From Crocinitomix sp. (GTDB taxonomy: Bacteria > Bacteroidota > Bacteroidia > Flavobacteriales_D > Crocinitomicaceae), in contig WTCE01000010.1 of assembly GCA_013138735.1 (NCBI GenBank), forward strand, positions 1 to 64,000: a stretch of 64,000 nt of DNA, in the 5' to 3' direction. A program made the translations under genes and the position numbers. The stretch's first letter is position 1; every line of letters begins with the position of its first letter. A model generated the notes under the pieces. That model saw only the letters and a program-made list of their open reading frames with translations. It made no database searches and was not told the origin of the DNA. Of this stretch, positions 26,026-34,398 are shown in pieces.

Positions 26026-29000
26026 TTGAACGGACTAGATGATTATATAACAGATAAAAAAGTGGATGCGGCTGACTTGTCAGAAACCTCAAATGCTACT
26101 TCTTTTGCTACTTTACACAATTACTTTGGTGATGGTGCAAGTGATGATAATCCATATAGCAAGTTAGTTGAAACTACCAACGTTTATAAAACATTGACCG
26201 AGCAAGATCAAAATGATTTTTTTGAAGACAATGATGATTTCGATTTCTTGTTTAAGAAAAATGCAACGGAATATGCTAATAGCGAATTGTCAGAGGAAGA
26301 AAACAACAGAAAACTATTTGGTGAATTTAGCATGCAAATGTTCTATGTTCTTCCAAATCGTGAAGAACCTAAGGGTCCGTTAAGCTTTTTAAAAAGAAAA
26401 TTAATTGTTCAATTTGATGCGAAGCGAAAGAGATTTTTAAATAAAATGATTAAATCAGCTCGTTCTTGGTCAACGCAAGAGATGGAGTCAATGATTGCTG
26501 CAAATGGATGGTCTGAGGATTATGGACTTTTTTTGAATAGTAAATTAGCGCACGAACAGGATAATAAGGAGAATGATTTTTCAAGGTCGTTGCATGAATT
26601 CAAAGAGGAGAAAGAACCAAACAATGAAGAGGCAATTCAATATTCGAAAGAACAATTTAATAAAGATAAAGATTGGTATCATTTGGGGTTACGAAACCAA
26701 ATGAAAAAGAAAGAACAGTTTTTATTGGAGCAAAAACTTTATGATGAGTTTTCGCTTTATTTATCCTTTAAAAGACAATTGCATACGCGGAAAAATAATA
26801 CGAAGGAATTAGCTGATTTAAATGAAAAGGCATTGCAATTTGTTGACGTTATGTACGGGGATGGTTTAAATGAAAACTATTGGGGCCAGGCGCGATATTT
26901 TAACCTTTTAAATAAACATTTCCCAGATTATAAAACGTATTTAACAGGTCAAAGGGATATTATAAAATCGGGTCTTACGAGCATTTTGAGCCATTTATTA
27001 AATGAGGTTGGTACGTTGGTAGGCTCAATTAAAGAATTTTTGAAAAATTCAGTGGCATCTGAGCAACGACTGTCTGATCTTTTGATCAAAATTCCCAGAA
27101 ATGAAGAAATAATTCAAAATCAAAAATGCAAAGCATTAGAAGTTTTGAGTGAATTTGCTCCCGAGAGAAAAAATGAATTTGAGAAGATATTTGACGACAT
27201 GCTTACGGGGCTAAATCTAATTGTGAAAAATATTCAATCTAAAGGACTTACGTTACAACATGAGGTAATTTATAAAAAACGGGCTATAGTTTTTTTAGAT
27301 CAGATGTCTGCGCATATAAATGCGAATGCCCAAAAATTGAACACAAGATTTAAAGTAACAAATGTATTTCAATTGTTTCAACCAATTGCCGAGTTATATT
27401 CTACATTCATAAAGAAGTCTAATGAATTCCACAAGAACCTCGATTTTAATAGTCAAATCGAAACTTTCAAAATAACTACTAATCTAGATTTGGCTAAATT
27501 AAATGGTCAAGCACTTGGCAACGATCAGTCAGTTGCCACAATAAAAGAGGATGAGATAAAACGAAGAGTAGATGAGATTAAAACTGTTCGGGATAAATTG
27601 AAATTACTTTTGGTTGAAGGTACGGAGAAGAATACCTATCAACTGGATTATGACGGTTTGCCCACAAATGACAAAGATTATTGGAGTCAACTTGTGAAAC
27701 AAAGTGATGCAGTAAAGTCAAAAGAATCAATTAACGTAGAAATTCGAACAAACGGAAAAGTTAAAATTAAGGAACGCACTGTTGATCTTATAGTCGATTT
27801 TTTATTCGGAAATTCGGAATTAAAGAATTTTGACGAGAAATTAGTTAAATTGTATAAAGCAGATATTTCCTCAATTCATGCAATTATTACCATTATTGAT
27901 GCGGGTGGCTTAGAAGCCTTATCAAATAGATTTAGGGATTATAAGGAAATCTATTTAAATGAAACGCCGGGTTATTATAAAGAAGTTATTAAAACCAAGG
28001 CCTATCTAATCTCAAAGAAAGCCATTGTTCAAGAAAAATTTAAGCAATGGCAAACTGCACAAAAGAAGAGACTCGAAAGGCAAAATATTAGGTCTGTAAA
28101 ATCGGCTAAAAGTAAAAAACACAAAATTATCATAGATAATTATATCCGTGATTTCAATTCTGAACGTGCTACATCAGCCGTGACCGGTTGTAGTTTACTA
28201 ACCTATTTGGATATTGAATTCGACTTAATTCAGAATGCTTTTGAAACTCTAGGAACAGATAAAAGAATTGAATTAGTAAATGCGTTGGTTGAAAACATTC
28301 CGACCAGTGAATTAGAAACGATCGATTCAGAAGTGTTATTGTTCTTTAAAGATGTTCTTAATCTATCCGCTTCCAACCCTCTAGAGTTTGGTAGTACACA
28401 GCGCGATAAAGTGTTCAAGGCCGCATCAAAAAGGGGCCTAAATAGGTCAAATGTAAATGATTCTACGCTTAAAGAAAAAGCAATTGCAGAGGCCCTTCTT
28501 TATATAAAAGCTAATCCAAATCAGAAGGGAGCAATGTACGATTTTGCAGGATACCACTCTGGTGAACCAGGAGAACCAATTGATTGCTCAGGAATGGTCA
28601 GTCAATGTGTTCATATGGCTGGCGGTGGTTATTTGAATAGTGTACCGACTATAAACGGGAACCGGAATACGAAGCTGAATGGTGTAGCTAATATTATCAA
28701 CCAATCAAATGTTTGGCAGATCGATCCATTTGAAATTCGTAGGGGAGATTTAGTTACAATGAGTAAGCGCAAGATGTATAATGGAATACCCGTTGGACAC
28801 ATTGCTTTCATAACATCAGTAAAACGAGACGAAACTGGAAAAATTGAATCGGTAGAACTATATCACTCTCGCGGTTCAACTGGCCCTATTGCTCAAAAAT
28901 TAGATTTTTCTAGTAGTGATAGTTATTATCAGTTATTTGGCAAAACATTCAATTATTGGAGATTTAAAAGTGGAAATGTTAAGGCTAATTCAAAAAAGAA

Positions 29001-30714
29001 AAAAAGAACAAACCCTGTAGCCAACCCTCTTTTTTCGGATTATTCTGATAAAAGTTTACCTGCAACAGTTGATTTTATCAAAGGTAAAAAGTATGTCAAA
29101 AATTTGACTAAAGAGCAGTTGGCTAATTTGTGGGCTTTTGTAGCCGAAATTGAAAAGCATGGGATTACTGATCATAAAGATATTGCTGCAATTTTGGCCG
29201 TAGTATCTAAAGAGTCAAATTTTATTCCAAAAACGGAAAAAATGAATTATTCAAAAGGTCGTTTGGCTGAGACATGGGGTGTGTTTTCAAAAACAGGAAG
29301 TCGTGTTGACCGTCACGAAGGTGCGAAAAACTATAATAAACTGGCAGAACAATATGCCGGTAAACCAAAAGAACTCGCAAATTTTGTTTATGGAGGAAAA
29401 CAGCATAATAATAAAAACAATGATGGCTGGAATTATCGTGGACGAGGTTATAATCAAATTACTTTTAAGGCGAAATATGAGGATCATGGAAAGCGAATGG
29501 GAATTGATTTATTATCCAACCCTGCTTTATTAAATCGCAAAGATATTGCAGCAAATATTGCCGTACATTTTATGTTGAAAGGAATGAAGGCTTTAAAATC
29601 TGAGAATTCTTTAGAAGAATATGGCGCTGATGGCATTAATGATTTTCCAGATTTAACAAGTGCTGTTTTTGCATATTACCACTGTAATACTGGCCCATAT
29701 AAACCAGTAGATGATATTCTTTGTAAAGTTGAAGATGAAGATAGCGGAATGGTTCGTGCACAAAGGCGTGCTCCATTTTTAAAACAGTTACTAGACCAAA
29801 GAAACACGAACGGCTTTAATGATGTAGATGCGCATCATAATGTCGAAACTCCTCAAAAAGAAATCCCTTCTTTTAATTGGAAAGACAACGCACCAGATAT
29901 TAATGTTCAAAAGGATAATGGATTAACGGCCTATGAAATTAAAGCTAATCCAGTTGATACAGAAATAACTGACGAACGTACATGGGAGAATATGCAAGAC
30001 GAATTTAGGGAATGGTATCGTTCTTTGAATCCAATGGAATTGAACTATGATAAAGTTGATGTAGGCGTATCAGGGTATTGGAAAAGTCAAGGTAAAACAT
30101 ATAATTGCGACTTGTATGCTAAAAAGATAATTGATGGTCAGGCAAAAGAATATCCTGAGAAATTCAAGGATATTGGAAGCATTAAAAGTAATAAAACGAA
30201 GGGGAGTCATAGTTTTCATATGATGTGGGAAAAAGAGCACGAGAAAGGAACAAAAAGGAAACAGGGAAAAAAACATGCGAATGATATTTCCACACTAGAA
30301 ATGGATCATGAAGAACGTTTGTTTACGATACAATATATTCACGCTTGTCTTGAACAAGGCATTCCAGCGCAGGTAGGAGTAAATCATACTTTTGCATATT
30401 ACAATGCGCGAGGTAACGCGGATAAAACAACTGATCATTGGCTCGTAATAAATGGCAAAGGCAGTGACGAAAAGGGAAATTATTTCACGTATTTGGACCC
30501 AGGAAGAAGCACAAAGACAAAGGGTACGAGCGAAACTGACAATCGATTATATCAAGATAAACAAAATGAGTGGATTTGGAAAGATGATAAAGTATATAAA
30601 AAGTTAAGTTATATACTGGTCGCCACCACACTGTATTCTGAGCATAGAAATAAGGATGAATTTTCTTTGGGGCGTTTCAATTTTGAACGGAAAACTGCGG
30701 ATGAGAGCGAATAA
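26026..30714 (+). CDS. Three-domain cell-wall hydrolase: NlpC/P60 + GH19 + papain/C39-like, candidate effector
   Basis: The start is inferred as TTG at 26026 because the next in-frame ATG would remove over 100 residues. Residues 1-790 are mostly charged helices and coiled coil with no recognised domain. An NlpC/P60-like domain follows, with Cys854 (IDCSGMVSQC) and His925 (VGHIAFIT). Next is a GH19 lysozyme/chitinase-like domain with catalytic-type Glu1063 (SKESNF) and YRGRGYNQITF at about 1137. A C-terminal Cys peptidase-like domain has Cys1361 (YNCDLYAKKI), His1471 (TDHWLVING) and Asp1491 (YLDPG). It could cut both glycan and peptide bonds of peptidoglycan. No signal peptide is seen, as expected for particle-loaded cargo. 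A structural lysin role is an alternative. Confidence 0.75.
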   Translation: MNGLDDYITDKKVDAADLSETSNATSFATLHNYFGDGASDDNPYSKLVETTNVYKTLTEQDQNDFFEDNDDFDFLFKKNATEYANSELSEEENNRKLFGEFSMQMFYVLPNREEPKGPLSFLKRKLIVQFDAKRKRFLNKMIKSARSWSTQEMESMIAANGWSEDYGLFLNSKLAHEQDNKENDFSRSLHEFKEEKEPNNEEAIQYSKEQFNKDKDWYHLGLRNQMKKKEQFLLEQKLYDEFSLYLSFKRQLHTRKNNTKELADLNEKALQFVDVMYGDGLNENYWGQARYFNLLNKHFPDYKTYLTGQRDIIKSGLTSILSHLLNEVGTLVGSIKEFLKNSVASEQRLSDLLIKIPRNEEIIQNQKCKALEVLSEFAPERKNEFEKIFDDMLTGLNLIVKNIQSKGLTLQHEVIYKKRAIVFLDQMSAHINANAQKLNTRFKVTNVFQLFQPIAELYSTFIKKSNEFHKNLDFNSQIETFKITTNLDLAKLNGQALGNDQSVATIKEDEIKRRVDEIKTVRDKLKLLLVEGTEKNTYQLDYDGLPTNDKDYWSQLVKQSDAVKSKESINVEIRTNGKVKIKERTVDLIVDFLFGNSELKNFDEKLVKLYKADISSIHAIITIIDAGGLEALSNRFRDYKEIYLNETPGYYKEVIKTKAYLISKKAIVQEKFKQWQTAQKKRLERQNIRSVKSAKSKKHKIIIDNYIRDFNSERATSAVTGCSLLTYLDIEFDLIQNAFETLGTDKRIELVNALVENIPTSELETIDSEVLLFFKDVLNLSASNPLEFGSTQRDKVFKAASKRGLNRSNVNDSTLKEKAIAEALLYIKANPNQKGAMYDFAGYHSGEPGEPIDCSGMVSQCVHMAGGGYLNSVPTINGNRNTKLNGVANIINQSNVWQIDPFEIRRGDLVTMSKRKMYNGIPVGHIAFITSVKRDETGKIESVELYHSRGSTGPIAQKLDFSSSDSYYQLFGKTFNYWRFKSGNVKANSKKKKRTNPVANPLFSDYSDKSLPATVDFIKGKKYVKNLTKEQLANLWAFVAEIEKHGITDHKDIAAILAVVSKESNFIPKTEKMNYSKGRLAETWGVFSKTGSRVDRHEGAKNYNKLAEQYAGKPKELANFVYGGKQHNNKNNDGWNYRGRGYNQITFKAKYEDHGKRMGIDLLSNPALLNRKDIAANIAVHFMLKGMKALKSENSLEEYGADGINDFPDLTSAVFAYYHCNTGPYKPVDDILCKVEDEDSGMVRAQRRAPFLKQLLDQRNTNGFNDVDAHHNVETPQKEIPSFNWKDNAPDINVQKDNGLTAYEIKANPVDTEITDERTWENMQDEFREWYRSLNPMELNYDKVDVGVSGYWKSQGKTYNCDLYAKKIIDGQAKEYPEKFKDIGSIKSNKTKGSHSFHMMWEKEHEKGTKRKQGKKHANDISTLEMDHEERLFTIQYIHACLEQGIPAQVGVNHTFAYYNARGNADKTTDHWLVINGKGSDEKGNYFTYLDPGRSTKTKGTSETDNRLYQDKQNEWIWKDDKVYKKLSYILVATTLYSEHRNKDEFSLGRFNFERKTADESE

Positions 30715-30744
30715 TGAAAGACTATTGAATAAATTTTAACGCAC

Positions 30745-31890
30745 ATGTATCAGGGAGAATTTAAAAATAATAATAACACAATTGACTACACGAATCATAC
30801 TTTTCAATATGGTGAGTCAAATGCGGATTCAAACCCATACGGCTATATTGATCATAAAGTAAAAGATGGTGAAATCTTGGGTGAATTAGCGAAGAAATAT
30901 GGTGTTTCAAAAAAGCAAATTATTGATGCAAATGCTGACGCATGGACGAATCATGATCGAAAAGATAACTGGATTTATAAAGATGAAGTATTCAAAATTC
31001 CAATTGAAACAAAATCGAGATATGATATAGAGCTGATAAAGAAATGGATTGAAGAAAATAAGAATAAACATCCTGATATTTCTAGCAAGGTGCAAGAGCA
31101 AACACCAAATGAAAATCTGGAAGCAAATAACCGGATTATTGCGCAATCAGATAGGCGACCTGGAGAGGATGGCAATGATATAAGATTTGGAGAAGATTCG
31201 CCGTTTAATGACCCCGAAGCATTACTAGAAGCTTGTCCAAATTGTGATAATGAGATGAATAAAACCAATGATGAATTGTTTGATATTATGACAAGTCAGT
31301 CTCGCTGGGTTGGAGTGGGAGAACTTCAAACAAATAATGATGCCATGATTCAGCGTTTTCAAGAAAGTACTGGAGGCTTTTATGAAAATGACATATTAAC
31401 TGAAAAAGTGCGTAGCCATCCTTCAACGCAACGTTTTATAAAAGAAATAGAAAGAACATTTCATAAGGCATTAAAAGAAAACAATGGGTCTGCAGAGGAT
31501 TTGTTGATGGAATTGTATGACGGTGATGGCGGTAATCCAAGATTCAATTCATACGGCGACATATTTTTTGGGGGGCTGACATTTGCAATAAATGATATGC
31601 AAATGTATGATATAGAATTAACGAATATTGAATATCCGTTTAAAGGACGGTATTCGGCGCAAATAAACTTGATTATGTATGATCATTTTGGATTAGATGA
31701 AACGGATCCGACTGAATACACTTATGATGTGTTTGAATCGTGGTTTGTACTGCAACATAACAGAGGTTTTCAACCATTTATAACTAGAGTTGTTATACCA
31801 CTTACAATTTCAGGTGGATTAAATGAAAATAGCGAAAGATTTGATAATTTGAAACATCATCAAACTAAGAACTTCTCAAATAATGATTAA
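30745..31890 (+). CDS. LysM + DUF3289-like protein, candidate effector
   Basis: The 381-residue product starts MYQGEF. It has a LysM module at about residues 36-92 (DHKVKDGEILGELAKKYGVS, IIDANAD, WIYKDEVFKIP). The C-terminal part (about 180-375) resembles DUF3289: IQRFQESTGGFYENDILTEK, a helix around FIKEIERTFHKALKEN, GDIFFGGLTFAINDMQMYDI, and the diagnostic MYDHFGLDETD. DUF3289 occurs in proteins associated with type VI secretion; its activity is unknown. LysM binds peptidoglycan, or in this setting may dock the cargo on the spike/baseplate. Its N-terminal 100 residues align with those of the next gene. Confidence 0.72.
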   Translation: MYQGEFKNNNNTIDYTNHTFQYGESNADSNPYGYIDHKVKDGEILGELAKKYGVSKKQIIDANADAWTNHDRKDNWIYKDEVFKIPIETKSRYDIELIKKWIEENKNKHPDISSKVQEQTPNENLEANNRIIAQSDRRPGEDGNDIRFGEDSPFNDPEALLEACPNCDNEMNKTNDELFDIMTSQSRWVGVGELQTNNDAMIQRFQESTGGFYENDILTEKVRSHPSTQRFIKEIERTFHKALKENNGSAEDLLMELYDGDGGNPRFNSYGDIFFGGLTFAINDMQMYDIELTNIEYPFKGRYSAQINLIMYDHFGLDETDPTEYTYDVFESWFVLQHNRGFQPFITRVVIPLTISGGLNENSERFDNLKHHQTKNFSNND

Positions 31891-31937
31891 TCAGGATAGA
31901 TATTAAAATGTTCATTATATTAATTTAATAAAGTAAC

Positions 31938-33053
31938 ATGTATTTTGGAAAGCCACAAACGAAAAAACCTAATTCTGGAACAACAAATAAAGGTTCTACA
32001 GTACAATATGGCGCAAAAGACACAGGGACAAATCCCTATAATGGCCCAGTTAAACACAAAGTAAAGTCGGGAGAAACTCTTGGCGATTTAGAAATAATTT
32101 ACAATGTTTCGAAGGAAGAAATTATTAAAGCAAATAGTGGTAAAAACGGCGTTTGGGGAAAACGAGACCGGTCTCGTAACTGGCTTTATACAAGTGATGT
32201 ATTGATAATTCCTCAAAAGGAAAAGAGTGATGCATTAAAAAAGAAATATAATTACACATGGCAAAACAATTTGAATGCAACCGTCGATAATCAGTTGTTA
32301 ACTGAACAGAATAGCCATGCTTATAATGAACTAAGTTTTCAGCCTCATGCTTATGGCGGTGCGCCATGGATGTCAATCGAGGGCCATGTCTTTTCTGAAT
32401 CAGAACTTGAGGATATTCAAGTGTATATATTTTTTATTGATGATTTCACTTCTCAAACCACTAAGGTTGCCAAGGATCAAATCGCGGAGCATGGTTTGAA
32501 TCATGTGGCAATTTCTGAATTAGCGTCGATAGAAGCTTTTAAAGGACAATGGGCAAGAATGAGCGGTAGCCCAAGTTTAGTAATCATTAATTCTCATGGA
32601 AAAAATCAATCTATGACCGTTGGTCACGGTGAGAGTTTTGGTCAATTGACTGCCACGGGAAATGGGAAAACAAATATTAATGGAACCAAAGTTTCCAATG
32701 TACAGGATCTAGAGCAACCAAAGGCTGATTTGTCGCAAGCTGGTTTATTTTTAAACACATGTCATTCGAACGACACTAATCCTGACGCCCATGGAGGCGT
32801 AGGCCATGAACAAGGCGCTCTCAAAGGAACCAAACAAACTATTGCGCAGGTTTTTGCCAGTCAATTTGATTTTAGTTTTGTGCGTGCAACCAAAGATTCT
32901 GTCGGTTACGTTAATCTGCATAATAGTGGTCATACGCCATTTATAGATAACAGTTGGGAAAGAGGGGACCCATATCCAGAGGATGATAAATGGGATTTTA
33001 TTTCTAAACGAAGAGACGGATCCTTACAGACCCTAACGGAAGAAATTCCTTAA
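31938..33053 (+). CDS. LysM protein with putative caspase-like (clan CD) domain, candidate effector
   Basis: The 371-residue product starts MYFGKP and has a LysM at about residues 36-92 (KHKVKSGETLGDL, VSKEEIIKANSG, NWLYTSDVLIIP). The C-terminal part has a hydrophobic strand leading to His220 (LVIINSHGKN) and another leading to Cys275 (AGLFLNTCHSND). That strand-HG and strand-C pair is the arrangement of clan CD cysteine peptidases (caspase, gingipain, CHAT). Between them is a Gly/Asn-rich segment. No similarity to a named family could be confirmed by eye. No separate immunity gene follows. If correct it would be an eCIS-borne protease with a peptidoglycan-binding-like module. Confidence 0.6.
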   Translation: MYFGKPQTKKPNSGTTNKGSTVQYGAKDTGTNPYNGPVKHKVKSGETLGDLEIIYNVSKEEIIKANSGKNGVWGKRDRSRNWLYTSDVLIIPQKEKSDALKKKYNYTWQNNLNATVDNQLLTEQNSHAYNELSFQPHAYGGAPWMSIEGHVFSESELEDIQVYIFFIDDFTSQTTKVAKDQIAEHGLNHVAISELASIEAFKGQWARMSGSPSLVIINSHGKNQSMTVGHGESFGQLTATGNGKTNINGTKVSNVQDLEQPKADLSQAGLFLNTCHSNDTNPDAHGGVGHEQGALKGTKQTIAQVFASQFDFSFVRATKDSVGYVNLHNSGHTPFIDNSWERGDPYPEDDKWDFISKRRDGSLQTLTEEIP

Positions 33054-33072
33054 TAAAATTAATTAATAACCT

Positions 33073-34395
33073 ATGAAAACACTAAAAACCCTAATAGACA
33101 AAGCCACGCAATTACACGTAGCCCACATCAACGACACCACCAATTATTCAATCGACGAATTATACGCCACCGATCTAAAAATCACCGACAAAAAGCTGAA
33201 CGAACTAATCAAAAAGAACAACCTCAACTTCCAAGAACAAGTTATCCTACTCCTTGCCTTAGCACCCTACTTCTCACCGCAAATACTAGATATCTTCCTA
33301 GCTAAAAATCCAAATTTCGACGTGATTTGTACAGAATTTGGTGGCGTGAACAAAGCACCGCACCGTGGTGTAATACCAACGGGTGAAACGGCAGTGTTTT
33401 TGTTAGCCGCACGCGATCCTGAAAAACGCAAAGCAATAGCAAAATTATTATTGCCTGAAGGAAAGCTATCAAAAAATAGTTTGGTTGAATTGGAAATTGT
33501 TAGTGATAATTTGCCACTGTTTAGTGGAAAATTATTGCCAAATGACGAACTCGTGCAAGTGCTTTTATACGGTGAGGTTATTCCCCCCAAACTCTCCCCC
33601 CAATTCCCCGCCCAACAATTAACTACCGACATGAATTGGGATGACTTAATCATTCCAACCACAACCCGCGACCAATTGGACGATATGAAAAACTGGTTGG
33701 ATTATTATGATCAATTGCAGGCGCATCCTGAACTTGGGAAACGCGCTAAAAAAGGGTACAGAACTTTATTTTACGGCCCGCCAGGTACTGGCAAAACTTT
33801 AACGGCAAGTTTATTGGGGAAAACCGCAAAAAGGCCTGTTTTTAGAATCGATTTATCGCTTTTAGTGTCAAAATATATTGGTGAAACTGAGAAAAATTTG
33901 GCAGGTGTATTCAAACGCGCCGAACATAAAAATTGGATTCTGTTTTTTGATGAAGCGGATGCACTTTTTAGCAAAAGGGTAGAGACTGAAAGTTCAAATG
34001 ACCGCTTTGCTAACCAAGAGGTGGCGTACCTTTTGCAAAGAATAGAAAATTATAATGGAATGGTGATTTTGGCATCTAACTTAAAACAGAATATGGACAA
34101 TGCCTTTATGCGTCGTTTTCAATCTTTAGTACATTTTCCTAAACCGGCTAAAATTGAACGCGGTTTATTATGGCAAAAAACCGTACCTAAAGATTTGCCT
34201 TTAGATGCTGCAATCGATTTGGAACAGTTAGTGGACCGTTATGAATTGACGGCCTCACAAATTAGTAATGTGGTTCAATCTTGTTTTATTGATGCGGTTG
34301 CTGCAGGAGAGAAAGTCATTACCCAGAGTATATTGATGAAAAATTTACGACTGGAATTTGCCAAGGAAGATTTATTATTTGAGACTTTAATTTAA
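33073..34395 (+). CDS. AAA+ ATPase (Afp15/Pvc15-like)
   Basis: The 440-residue product has an N-terminal helical region (about 1-170) and an AAA+ core. Walker A is FYGPPGTGKTLTASLL at about residue 234, Walker B is WILFFDEADALF at about 287, and the sensor/arginine-finger region includes ILASNLKQNMDNAFMRRFQS. A C-terminal lid follows (ELTASQISNVVQSC). Afp15-like ATPases are conserved in eCIS loci and thought to aid particle assembly or cargo loading. The gene lies inside the cargo block. The first ~230 bp and a linker near 33580-33615 differ in base composition from the rest. Confidence 0.93.
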   Translation: MKTLKTLIDKATQLHVAHINDTTNYSIDELYATDLKITDKKLNELIKKNNLNFQEQVILLLALAPYFSPQILDIFLAKNPNFDVICTEFGGVNKAPHRGVIPTGETAVFLLAARDPEKRKAIAKLLLPEGKLSKNSLVELEIVSDNLPLFSGKLLPNDELVQVLLYGEVIPPKLSPQFPAQQLTTDMNWDDLIIPTTTRDQLDDMKNWLDYYDQLQAHPELGKRAKKGYRTLFYGPPGTGKTLTASLLGKTAKRPVFRIDLSLLVSKYIGETEKNLAGVFKRAEHKNWILFFDEADALFSKRVETESSNDRFANQEVAYLLQRIENYNGMVILASNLKQNMDNAFMRRFQSLVHFPKPAKIERGLLWQKTVPKDLPLDAAIDLEQLVDRYELTASQISNVVQSCFIDAVAAGEKVITQSILMKNLRLEFAKEDLLFETLI

Positions 34396-34398
34396 CTT

